From CAYFIW01 sp964500645 (GTDB taxonomy: Bacteria; Chloroflexota; Dehalococcoidia; Lucifugimonadales; UBA826): DNA of 5,882 nt. Position numbers and translations under genes: made by a program. The notes under the pieces were generated by a model. That model made no database searches and was not told the DNA's origin. It was given only the letters and a program-made list of their open reading frames with translations. Shown piece by piece: positions 1-5,882 of the stretch. Each line of letters begins with the position of its first letter. The stretch's first letter is position 1. Location: contig CAZCOH010000086.1 of NCBI GenBank assembly GCA_964500645.1, positions 1 to 5,882 of the forward strand, given 5' to 3'.

Positions 1-650
1 TTCTAATCGTTGACTTTGGATCTCAATTTACTCAACTTATAGCAAGGAGAATAAGAGAGCTAGGAGTATACTCAGAAATTATAAGCCATAAAAAGACAAA
101 TAAAATAAATCAAATTAAAAATATCAAAGGGATAATACTTTCGGGTGGTCCATTGAATGTTTATCAAACAAAAAAAATTAAATTTAACAAAGACTTAATT
201 AAATTTGGAATTCCAATATTAGGAATTTGTTTTGGACATCAAATAATTTCTAAAGAATTAGGTGGCAAAGTTAAAAAATCAAAAGTTAGAGAATTTGGCT
301 TAGCTAAAATTAAAAAAATTAATAATAGTATTTTAACAAAAGATTTTTTTAATAAAAATGGAATCAATAATGTATGGATGAGTCATGCAGATGAAGTAAT
401 AAAGATGCCTAAAAATTTTAAAATTATAGCTTCTAGCGATCATTCAAAACTGTGCATGATTGAAAATAAAATAAAAAAATTTTATGGAATACAATTTCAT
501 CCTGAAGTTACTCATACGCAAAAAGGAAAAATTATTTTGAAAAATTTTGTTTTTTCAATTTGCGGTATAAAGAAAAATTGGTCTTCCAAACATCACGTAG
601 ATTATTTCCATTCACGCCTTCTATATTTATACGGTCATAACTACCAGTAA
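1..650 (+). CDS. guaA: GMP synthase (glutamine-hydrolysing), N-terminal amidotransferase part; partial and chimeric at the 3' end
   Basis: GuaA makes GMP from XMP, ATP and glutamine in purine synthesis in the cytoplasm. The frame is already open at the left edge; its first whole codon is at base 3 and reads LIVDFGSQFTQLIARRIREL, the class I glutamine amidotransferase start, so at most a few N-terminal residues are missing. The nucleophile Cys is in GICFGHQ (codon 228-230), and the His and Glu of the triad are in QFHPEVTHT (codons 498-500 and 504-506). WMSHADEV and the linker ICGIKKNW align with E. coli GuaA WMSHGDKV and ICQCEALW. Homology ends just after that Trp (579-581). The remaining ~20 codons to the stop at 648-650 are the antisense of the neighbouring monooxygenase, so the true ATP-pyrophosphatase and dimerisation domains are absent. 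About 24% G+C and K/I/N-rich coding are unlike the rest of the window. Family identity is very secure; the last 60 bases are not genuine guaA. Confidence 0.93.
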   Translation, partial: LIVDFGSQFTQLIARRIRELGVYSEIISHKKTNKINQIKNIKGIILSGGPLNVYQTKKIKFNKDLIKFGIPILGICFGHQIISKELGGKVKKSKVREFGLAKIKKINNSILTKDFFNKNGINNVWMSHADEVIKMPKNFKIIASSDHSKLCMIENKIKKFYGIQFHPEVTHTQKGKIILKNFVFSICGIKKNWSSKHHVDYFHSRLLYLYGHNYQ

Positions 651-1839
651 TGGCATTGAAACCTGTGGCATAGATAATGTAGTCAAATTCATATATACCT
701 TCTGTAGTTTCGATACCTTCCTTACATATTTTTATTATTGGAGTTTCGTTTATATTTACAAGATCAACGTTGGACTGGTTATATGTTTCATAATAATGTG
801 TTTCTAAAGGTACTCGCCTTGTACCGAACCCGTGATCTTTTGGGATCAGCATCTCCGCAATTTGTGGGTCATTGACTCGTTCACGTATCTTTCCTGCTAT
901 GAATTCAGACATTTCCTTGTTTGCCTTTGGATCTGTCAGGATATCTTTGAAATTACCCTGCCATATTCCGAACCCAGGACTATCATAGAGCTGTTGCCAG
1001 AAAGAAAGCCTAACTTCCTCAGAAACCTCAAATGTTCCCCGCGGATCTACAGTGTGGATAAATCCAGCTTGTGTCTCTTTGCATCTGGCGAAGATATCGG
1101 GATAGTTATCTCTAATTTCGAGCATCTCTTTTGGGTCTATTTTTCGGTTATGAAGAGGGGCACACCAATTCGGTCTTCTCTGAAATACGGTTAGATGTCC
1201 GACTGTTTTGGCGACCTCTTGTATGGTTTGAATTCCTGATGCACCTGTTCCAATAATCGCCACTTTTTTATTATTGAAATCCACCTTTTCATGGGGCCAT
1301 CGAGATGTGTGAAATGAACGGCCCTCGAAATCATCGATTCCTTCAATTTTTGGCAAAGTGGGCTCTGATAGCAATCCTATTCCAGTAATTAGGAATCTGG
1401 CTTTGTGAATGCTGCCATCTGACAGTTCGATATCCCAATGGCTATCCTCTTCTCTGAAAATCGCCTTTTCCACCATACTGTCAAATTGGATGTCTTTTGT
1501 GAGATCAAATTTATCTGCCACGTATTCGAGATAACGCAACGTTTCTGGTTGAGATGAGAAATGTTCAGTCCAATCCCATTCTTCCAAGAGCTCTTGTGAA
1601 AAGGAATAACCATATGAGTAGCTTTCTGAGTCGAAACGAGCCCCTGGATAACGATTCCAATACCAGGTTCCACCGACTCCGTTTCCTGCCTCAAAAACTT
1701 TGACACTTAGGCCTAAGTTTCTTAGTTTGTAGAGTTGATATAATCCAGAAATTCCGGCACCAACTATTATGGCGTCGTGATCTATTCCTGTTTTACTTAA
1801 GTGAGACGTTACAGGTTTCAATTTATAGCTTATCCTCAA
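532..1839 (-). CDS. Baeyer-Villiger-type flavin-containing monooxygenase (cyclohexanone/phenylacetone monooxygenase family), C-terminus missing
   Basis: Predicted FAD- and NADPH-dependent cytoplasmic enzyme inserting oxygen next to a ketone to give an ester or lactone. Visible motifs: FAD Rossmann GAGISG (residues 27-32), GGTW (56-59), NADPH Rossmann GTGASG (197-202), and between them the Baeyer-Villiger fingerprint FxGxxxHTxxWP (171-182). R342 in GTRR matches the catalytic Arg region of phenylacetone monooxygenase; ATGF is at 391-394. Homology stops at W418-K419 (583-588). The last 16 residues and the stop at 532-534 are read from antisense guaA, so 100 or more C-terminal residues are lost compared with the usual ~540. 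The start is uncertain: no ATG is in frame. TTG at 1837-1839 gives the longest such product, but TTG at 1819-1821 has the better ribosome-binding site (GAGGA at 1833-1837). It lies 92 bases after the SDR gene, as the last visible gene of the operon. Family is certain; substrate is unknown. Confidence 0.9.
   Translation of the reverse strand: MRISYKLKPVTSHLSKTGIDHDAIIVGAGISGLYQLYKLRNLGLSVKVFEAGNGVGGTWYWNRYPGARFDSESYSYGYSFSQELLEEWDWTEHFSSQPETLRYLEYVADKFDLTKDIQFDSMVEKAIFREEDSHWDIELSDGSIHKARFLITGIGLLSEPTLPKIEGIDDFEGRSFHTSRWPHEKVDFNNKKVAIIGTGASGIQTIQEVAKTVGHLTVFQRRPNWCAPLHNRKIDPKEMLEIRDNYPDIFARCKETQAGFIHTVDPRGTFEVSEEVRLSFWQQLYDSPGFGIWQGNFKDILTDPKANKEMSEFIAGKIRERVNDPQIAEMLIPKDHGFGTRRVPLETHYYETYNQSNVDLVNINETPIIKICKEGIETTEGIYEFDYIIYATGFNAITGSYDRINIEGVNGNNLRDVWKTNFSLYRKLKKQNFSK
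579..590. other. Chimeric junction between two unrelated DNAs
   Basis: Plus-strand guaA homology is good up to the Trp codon at 579-581. Minus-strand monooxygenase homology is good down to the Trp-Lys codons at 583-588 (family pattern L-R-D-x-W-K). Both proteins lose homology within the same dozen bases, and the base composition changes sharply there (about 24% G+C to the left, roughly 40% to the right). I see no insertion-sequence end, duplication or tRNA at the join. This is best explained as an assembly or whole-genome-amplification chimera; a real recombination breakpoint is the less likely alternative. Confidence 0.85.
1833..1837 (-). promoter_or_regulatory. Candidate ribosome-binding site of the monooxygenase, favouring the internal TTG start
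   Basis: On the minus strand this reads GAGGA, 11 bases before TTG at 1819-1821 and overlapping the longer TTG start at 1837-1839. The longer start has no comparable purine-rich site upstream. The shorter start would drop six residues and still leave about 20 residues before the FAD motif, which is normal for the family. The spacing is slightly long, so the choice is not decisive. Confidence 0.45.
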
Positions 1840-1931
1840 TCTCGATGCTGATTTAAATGGTGAATTTCCCAGCGAGAAGTTGTTTAAATTTTATTTTTAA
1901 CATTCTTTTTAATAGCAGAATGGACAGACAA

Positions 1932-2681
1932 TTATTGTGCTGTGACTCCTCCATCTATGACTAGTTCTGATCCTGTGACGTATCGGGATTCGTCTGATGC
2001 CAAATAAAGCACAGCGTAGGCAACATCTTCTGCTTCAGCAAAAAATTGTAAAGGGGTATTTGCCATTCGTTTTTTTCTATCTTCTTCACTCCAAGTATCA
2101 TTCATTTCCGTTTCTATAAATCCGGGGTGGACAGAATTACACCGTATATTTTCTGGACCGTATTCTACTGCAGTGGATTTTGTCAGCAATCTCACAGCTC
2201 CTTTGCTTGCACCGTAAGCACCTAGGCCTCCTGGGCGTCCTACTAAACCTGCTATTGAAGAAATATTAATTATTGATCCTCCACCCGCTTTACGCATTTC
2301 GGGAATCGAGTATTTTGTGCCCAAAAAGACTCCCTTTGCGTTGACGTCTTGTATTTGATCCCATTCCTCTACGGAAGTATCTTCTATGGTTTTGTGAGGG
2401 GCAATTCCAGCGTTGTTTACCAAAATATCAAGCTTTCCATATTGGGTTACTACTTCATTTAAAACCCTAATCCAATCTGATTCATTGGTGACGTCTAAGT
2501 GAATATATTTAGCTTCTCCTCCAGTTTCATTTATTTCAGCTTCTACTTGTTGGCCCTGTTCATCAAGGATGTCACCGAAGATAACGATGGCGCCTTCTTT
2601 AGCGAATAGTTTTGCTTCTGCAGCACCTTGTCCTCTTGCACCACCTGATATTAATGCGATTTTCCCCTGAAGTCTTCCCAT
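1932..2681 (-). CDS. Short-chain dehydrogenase/reductase (classical SDR), probably NAD-dependent alcohol dehydrogenase
   Basis: A 249-residue classical SDR of full family length, oxidising a secondary alcohol to a ketone or the reverse, in the cytoplasm. Cofactor motif SGGARGQG (residues 12-19) has Ser in place of the usual Thr. Asp37 at the end of the second beta strand favours NAD(H) over NADP(H). LDVT is at 62-65 and NNAG at 89-92; the catalytic tetrad is N114, S142, Y156 and K160 (YGASK). The end YVTGSELVIDGG is typical of the family. The MGRL start and general look recall cyclopentanol dehydrogenase, levodione reductase and 3-alpha-hydroxysteroid dehydrogenase types, but SDR substrates cannot be read from sequence. 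ATG at 2679-2681 follows a strong ribosome-binding site. It lies 32 bases after the GMC gene and 92 before the monooxygenase, so it may supply that enzyme's ketone (inference). BacC/FabG-like annotation would be equally generic. Confidence 0.95.
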   Translation of the reverse strand: MGRLQGKIALISGGARGQGAAEAKLFAKEGAIVIFGDILDEQGQQVEAEINETGGEAKYIHLDVTNESDWIRVLNEVVTQYGKLDILVNNAGIAPHKTIEDTSVEEWDQIQDVNAKGVFLGTKYSIPEMRKAGGGSIINISSIAGLVGRPGGLGAYGASKGAVRLLTKSTAVEYGPENIRCNSVHPGFIETEMNDTWSEEDRKKRMANTPLQFFAEAEDVAYAVLYLASDESRYVTGSELVIDGGVTAQ

Positions 2682-2687
2682 GTCTGA

Positions 2688-2693
2688 TCCTCC
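2688..2693 (-). promoter_or_regulatory. Strong ribosome-binding site of the SDR gene
   Basis: On the minus strand this reads GGAGGA, six bases before the ATG at 2679-2681: near-ideal Shine-Dalgarno sequence and spacing. It fixes the SDR start and shows that the right-hand organism uses ordinary Shine-Dalgarno initiation. Confidence 0.85.
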
Positions 2694-2713
2694 GATTATG
2701 TCGATAAGAAATC

Positions 2714-4243
2714 TTATTTATTATCTCTGATATGGTCTGCAATTTTTTCCGCAATCATTATTGTGGTGACGTTGGTATTTGCCCGTGGACAATCTGGCAT
2801 AATGGACGCGTCGACAACACGTAGAGAATCCAATCCGTGTACCTGGCCATACTGATCGACTACACTCATATGATCTGTCGAAATTCCCATTTTACATGTA
2901 CCTGATATGTGGTGGCCTGTGTTCACCGTTTGTTTCATCCATTTATCCAGTTCTTCATCGTCATCCACTATTTTTTCTGACGGGGAAACCAGGGATTTTA
3001 TTATTTCCTTAAAGTTATCGCTATATCCCATTTCTACGCATATACGCACTGTTTCTCTAAGTCTCCGTAGATCTTCGGGATGATCTAGAAAGTTATAATA
3101 CAGATTAGGCTGTTGATAAGGGTTGGAGGTTTGCAACTTTATCTCCCCTGAACTAAGCGCCAAATTTATCACACCAATCATTCTGATGATTCCTGGTATA
3201 TCCCTGTTTTTGGACGCCATTAAAACACACATGTCATTTTTCATATCTGATCCGCTGGCAGTATATCTAAGTGCCATTTGAGAAAATGGTTCTATTTTTT
3301 CTTGGATTTGACGGTAATTATCCTGTACCTTCCAGTCTATCCATACATTGGGATGATCTCTTAAGTTCTGGCCGACTCCCGGAAGATCATTGATTATAGG
3401 TATATTAAGAGATTCCAGATGACTAGCTGGTCCGATACCTGACAGCATTAGTATTTGTGGAGACCCAATTGAACCACCACTTAAAATTATTTCTTCCCCA
3501 AATACTTCAAAAATTTCTCCAGAACTTTCTACTCTAACCCCAATAGCTCGCATTCCCTGAAAGATTAGAGATAAGGCATGGCAATTTGGCTTGATAGTTA
3601 GATTAAGACGATGTCTAGCAATACTAAGGTAGGCTATTGATGTGCTCCATCTCACGCCATCTATGTTATTGAATGCTAATGACCCCACTCCGGTGGTATC
3701 AGGATTATTATGATCATGACAATCTGGGAACCCATATTCTCGTGAAGATTCATAGAATGCTTTTTGATCTGGATTCCAATCCTGTGGTTGCCACCTTCTA
3801 GCAACCATCGGCCCTTCGTTTCCGTGAAAGTCGTCGACGTAATCTAGATCATTTTCAAGTTTTCTGAAATAGGGGAGGCATTGTTCGTACGACCATTGGT
3901 CGTTTCCTGCAGATTTCCAGGAGTCGTAGTCTTCCGGTATTCCTCTTATGAACATTTGGGCATTGATCGCTGATGTGCCCCCAGTAACCTTACCTCTAGG
4001 GACTCTCATAGGTGCTATAGCTGTTTCCGTTGACACACCGGTAAATTGCCAGTTGTGGCTGCTTGTCCATATGTCTATGTTTGATCCGTATCCCTGTTTA
4101 ACTTCAGGAGGTAATTGCTCTATTTTTGGGTAGTCGGGGCCTGCTTCTAAAAGTAATACGGACCTATTGCTATCTTCACTCAGACGAGTTGCAATTGTTG
4201 CCCCAGCAGAACCGGCTCCAACCACAATATGATCGTATTTCAT
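2714..4243 (-). CDS. GMC-family FAD oxidoreductase (choline/alcohol dehydrogenase-like)
   Basis: Glucose-methanol-choline family flavoenzyme, 509 residues, slightly short of the usual 530-560, that oxidises an alcohol to an aldehyde or ketone and passes electrons to oxygen or another acceptor. FAD motif GAGSAG is at residues 9-14, with LLLEAG at 30-35 (E33 expected to bind the ADP-ribose). The first GMC signature spans RGKVTGGTSAIN (83-94), and the second is GSIGSPQILMLSGIG (257-271). The active-site His is H445 in GHHISGTCKMG, and the partner Asn lies in NTN (489-491) after the FAD-binding VVDAS. No signal peptide or membrane segment is visible, so it is probably cytoplasmic. ATG at 4241-4243 has AAGGA nine bases upstream (4253-4257). 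It is 54 bases after the methyltransferase and 32 before the SDR, so probably co-transcribed. BetA or an AlkJ-like alcohol dehydrogenase are the nearest familiar names, but no choline genes are nearby; the substrate is unknown. Confidence 0.95.
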   Translation of the reverse strand: MKYDHIVVGAGSAGATIATRLSEDSNRSVLLLEAGPDYPKIEQLPPEVKQGYGSNIDIWTSSHNWQFTGVSTETAIAPMRVPRGKVTGGTSAINAQMFIRGIPEDYDSWKSAGNDQWSYEQCLPYFRKLENDLDYVDDFHGNEGPMVARRWQPQDWNPDQKAFYESSREYGFPDCHDHNNPDTTGVGSLAFNNIDGVRWSTSIAYLSIARHRLNLTIKPNCHALSLIFQGMRAIGVRVESSGEIFEVFGEEIILSGGSIGSPQILMLSGIGPASHLESLNIPIINDLPGVGQNLRDHPNVWIDWKVQDNYRQIQEKIEPFSQMALRYTASGSDMKNDMCVLMASKNRDIPGIIRMIGVINLALSSGEIKLQTSNPYQQPNLYYNFLDHPEDLRRLRETVRICVEMGYSDNFKEIIKSLVSPSEKIVDDDEELDKWMKQTVNTGHHISGTCKMGISTDHMSVVDQYGQVHGLDSLRVVDASIMPDCPRANTNVTTIMIAEKIADHIRDNK

Positions 4244-4252
4244 TTAATTCCA

Positions 4253-4257
4253 TCCTT
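4253..4257 (-). promoter_or_regulatory. Ribosome-binding site of the GMC oxidoreductase
   Basis: Reads AAGGA on the minus strand, nine bases before ATG 4241-4243. It supports that start, which also puts the FAD motif at the normal residue 9. Confidence 0.65.
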
Positions 4258-4297
4258 GTTAAATCTGAGATTAACGTAGTGCATTTAATATTTGAAA

Positions 4298-5182
4298 TTA
4301 TTGAGTATTTGGATTCCAAGTGATCAAACAAACAGATCTTTGACCTGATCCAGTCAATTCAACCTCATCTTTGTTATCGGGATTTGTATTTACTAATATT
4401 TTTTTTGTTATATCTTCAATAATTTTGTGCTCTTTTGTGCCTTTGTTTATGTAGAGTCGGGACATAAGATCGGCCATGGCTGATTCTCTATTTTCATATC
4501 GGTGAGCGCCATATGTTTCAAGGATCGATAGTTCTGGTTCAAGACCCATTTCCCATAGTACGTCCATGAGCTGGGGAGTCGCTGGTAAATGAATTCGTTT
4601 TTCTCCATGAACAGCATTCCATATGTCACCTAAATGGCCTTGTGGAGATTCCATGAAAGCTATTATGACTGCTCTCTTATTTGTGACAGTATTGATAGCT
4701 GTTATGAATGTTTCGATATCTTCTATCCCGTAGATTACATGAGAACATAGTGACCCGTCGTGGGATTCTATTGAATCAAATTTTTTCTCCCATAATCCAT
4801 AGATAGAGGACACGTTCTTTATGTTTAATTCAGCAGAGATGTTTTTTAATTCATTAAGCATAGCCTGTGAGGAATCTATGACAGTTACGTGATCCTTTCT
4901 TAGCGCCAAAGGAAGCGCTAATCTTCCAGCACCTCCTCCAATATCAATAATACTGTTGCACTCATCATATTCCTTTATAAGACGATCAACTACTAGGTCA
5001 TTTTTCCTAAATGGATCGTCGCGGAACATGTGGGCAGAACCTTCCCAAAAATCTTGATTCGGATCAAAATTCTTTTGGGCTGATATGGATTGATTGTGAT
5101 GAGTGGTTACTTGCGTTTGCCAACGGCTTATTCCACCTTTGTATCTGTTTGTAAGTCTCTTATGGACTTCATTAATTTTCAT
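4298..5182 (-). CDS. Class I SAM-dependent methyltransferase
   Basis: A 294-residue protein with a Rossmann-type methyltransferase core. SAM-binding motif I is IIDIGGGAGRLALPLA (residues 78-93), followed by VTVID with D103 as the acidic residue expected to bind the SAM ribose, and then SSQAML. Before the core is a ~75-residue Trp/Asp-rich segment with FWEGSAHMFRDDPFR (45-59), probably helices shaping the substrate site. A later stretch, HVIYGIEDIETFI, fits the post-motif II region. No membrane segment or signal peptide is seen. It is the first gene of the minus-strand cluster, next to the divergent promoter region, with its stop 54 bases before the GMC start. ATG at 5180-5182 is the only sensible start, though the nearest purine-rich site (AGGA, 5196-5199) is 13 bases away, which is weak. 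The acceptor (small molecule, acid, amine or macromolecule) cannot be told; the fold is secure and the function unknown. Confidence 0.85.
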   Translation of the reverse strand: MKINEVHKRLTNRYKGGISRWQTQVTTHHNQSISAQKNFDPNQDFWEGSAHMFRDDPFRKNDLVVDRLIKEYDECNSIIDIGGGAGRLALPLALRKDHVTVIDSSQAMLNELKNISAELNIKNVSSIYGLWEKKFDSIESHDGSLCSHVIYGIEDIETFITAINTVTNKRAVIIAFMESPQGHLGDIWNAVHGEKRIHLPATPQLMDVLWEMGLEPELSILETYGAHRYENRESAMADLMSRLYINKGTKEHKIIEDITKKILVNTNPDNKDEVELTGSGQRSVCLITWNPNTQ

Positions 5183-5209
5183 GAATGTGGTTGGTTCCTA
5201 ATTATGTGA

Positions 5210-5224
5210 TTCGCATTTTGCGAA
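5210..5224. promoter_or_regulatory. Perfect 15-base palindrome, candidate operator
   Basis: TTCGCA (5210-5215) and TGCGAA (5219-5224) are exact inverted copies around a TTT spacer. The element lies between the two divergent genes, 27 bases before the methyltransferase start codon and directly downstream of that gene's candidate -10 box, so a bound repressor would cover the probable transcription start. The arms and loop are too short, and there is no following T-run, for a terminator. The binding protein is unknown. Confidence 0.5.
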
Positions 5225-5252
5225 AGTATATATCAGCAATGGCATCTTGAAA
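5225..5252 (-). promoter_or_regulatory. Candidate promoter for the methyltransferase-GMC-SDR-monooxygenase operon
   Basis: On the minus strand, TATACT (5225-5230) matches five of six bases of the -10 consensus. TTTCAA (5247-5252), 16 bases upstream, is only a weak -35 match. The start of transcription would fall near 5218, inside the palindrome, giving a short leader of about 35 bases. Prediction by eye only. Confidence 0.35.
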
Positions 5253-5275
5253 GCCATGTGCTTGAATGTAATTAT
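5247..5275 (+). promoter_or_regulatory. Candidate promoter for the Gfo/Idh oxidoreductase
   Basis: TTGAAA (5247-5252) matches five of six -35 consensus bases, and AATTAT (5270-5275) four of six -10 bases, with a 17-base spacer. Transcription would start near 5282, about 50 bases before the ATG. The -35 box shares bases with the minus-strand -35 candidate, so the two promoters could compete. Prediction by eye only. Confidence 0.35.
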
Positions 5276-5331
5276 AGGCTGAGGATGGGGCATTATTTAT
5301 TTGCGCAGTTAATACGAAATAGGTTTTAAAA

Positions 5332-5882
5332 ATGAAAAATCAGTCACTTAGGGTAGGGGTTATTGGAACTGGCGTTATGGGAGCACGGCACTGTGAGAAT
5401 TTATTTAATAAGATCACAGAGGCACACTTAGAGGCTGTTTCTGATTTAAAGGTTGGTAGGGCTGAACGAATTGGTCGATTATTTGGCGATGCCAAAGTGT
5501 TTGAGACCCCGAAAGATCTAATCAATAGTAATGATGTTGATGCTGTTCTGATAGCCACTTCAGATGATGTTCATTCCTCACTTATTTTAGATTGCATAAA
5601 AGTAAACAAACCAGTTCTATGCGAAAAACCGATGTCGATAAATCTTGATGAAGGTTGGCAAATCATTGAATCTGAAATCACAATCGGTCGCAAACTTGTG
5701 CAGATTGGATTTTGTAGAAGATACGATGATCAACATCTAGAGGTGAAACGAAAATTTGATTCCGGGGATCTTGGGCGGTCGATTTTTTATAAGGGCTGGC
5801 ATAGAAATCGGTCAACTGATAATAGGAAATTAACTAATGAACAGATTTTGCTGAACTCTGCCATTCATGAGTTTGATTCTAT
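5332..5882 (+). CDS. Gfo/Idh/MocA-family oxidoreductase (inositol 2-dehydrogenase-like), N-terminal part, runs off the window
   Basis: 183 complete codons of an NAD(P)-dependent oxidoreductase acting on a sugar, inositol or related polyol. The N-terminal Rossmann motif GTGVMG is at residues 12-17, D38 ends the second beta strand (NAD-type), ATSDDVH is at 75-81 and the family signature EKP, with catalytic Lys99, at 98-100. GFCRRYDD (126-133) and AIHEFD (177-182) resemble myo-inositol dehydrogenase; H179 fits the active-site His. The residue four before it is Asn175, where IolG-type enzymes typically have a catalytic Asp. About 150-170 residues are missing beyond the right edge. ATG at 5332-5334 is chosen because the Rossmann strand begins at residue 6; its ribosome-binding site is weak (AGG at 5321-5323, eight bases upstream). 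It is transcribed away from the methyltransferase operon. Family is secure; the substrate is not known. Confidence 0.92.
   Translation, partial: MKNQSLRVGVIGTGVMGARHCENLFNKITEAHLEAVSDLKVGRAERIGRLFGDAKVFETPKDLINSNDVDAVLIATSDDVHSSLILDCIKVNKPVLCEKPMSINLDEGWQIIESEITIGRKLVQIGFCRRYDDQHLEVKRKFDSGDLGRSIFYKGWHRNRSTDNRKLTNEQILLNSAIHEFDS

Noticed and set aside
560..600. Integration of a genomic island at guaA, a known integration target
   Set aside because: Known elements insert at the 3' end of guaA. This break is in the inter-domain linker, roughly 200 codons in, with no integrase, att-like repeat or restored gene end visible.
532..650. Real overlapping 3' ends of guaA and the monooxygenase as a convergent gene pair
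   Set aside because: Neither protein shows family homology in the overlap; each tail is just the antisense of the other gene and both proteins lack large essential regions.
832..1194. Plus-strand open frame of about 120 codons
   Set aside because: It lies wholly antisense to the conserved monooxygenase, has no recognisable motif and no ribosome-binding site.
1389..1706. Second minus-strand frame of about 105 codons inside the monooxygenase
   Set aside because: It is an out-of-frame shadow of the conserved FAD/NADPH-binding coding region.
1853..1903. Short minus-strand ATG frame of about 16 codons in the SDR-monooxygenase gap, possible leader peptide
   Set aside because: No ribosome-binding site, no regulatory codon run and no attenuator hairpin beside it.
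5239..5257. Inverted repeat ATGGC...GCCAT with a 9-base spacer in the divergent promoter region
   Set aside because: Five-base arms that do not extend are expected by chance at this length; far weaker than the palindrome at 5210-5224.
5340..5558. Minus-strand open frame of about 72 codons
   Set aside because: It is antisense to the Gfo/Idh Rossmann domain, which has clear family motifs on the plus strand.

Overview
The window looks like two unrelated pieces of DNA joined near bases 579-590. The left ~580 bases are very AT-rich (hand count 140 G+C in 580, about 24%). They encode the start of GMP synthase (guaA) from a low-GC organism, plausibly a streamlined marine bacterium such as a SAR11-type alphaproteobacterium; that assignment is inference from composition and K/I/N-rich codon use. 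The remaining ~5.3 kb is clearly less AT-rich (sampled lines 37-45% G+C) and reads as DNA from a different free-living heterotroph. Its families (flavin monooxygenase, SDR, GMC oxidoreductase, Gfo/Idh) are all abundant in marine oligotrophs such as SAR202-like Chloroflexota, but the taxon cannot be fixed from sequence alone.

Layout: 1-~590 (+) is guaA, its glutamine amidotransferase domain nearly complete, cut off before the ATP-pyrophosphatase domain. From ~583 to 5182, four genes lie head-to-tail on the minus strand. In order of transcription they are a class I SAM-dependent methyltransferase (5182-4298), a GMC-family FAD oxidoreductase (4243-2714), a classical SDR dehydrogenase (2681-1932) and a Baeyer-Villiger-type flavin monooxygenase (1839 down to the junction, C-terminus missing). 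Gaps are 54, 32 and 92 bases, consistent with one operon. A 149-base divergent intergenic region (5183-5331) with candidate promoters and a 15-base perfect palindrome separates this operon from a plus-strand Gfo/Idh/MocA oxidoreductase (5332-5882) that runs off the right edge.

Taken together, the minus-strand genes suggest oxidation of an alcohol, perhaps cyclic or terpenoid/steroid-like. GMC and/or SDR enzymes would make the ketone and the Baeyer-Villiger monooxygenase would convert it to an ester or lactone, as in known cyclopentanol/cyclohexanol pathways; the role of the methyltransferase is unknown. The substrate is inference. The main caution is the junction: both genes meeting there are truncated at the same point and both apparent stop codons (532-534 and 648-650) lie in foreign sequence, so the contig is probably an assembly or amplification chimera. 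I found no tRNA, rRNA, CRISPR, insertion sequence or convincing terminator, and no gene-free stretch over 300 bases.
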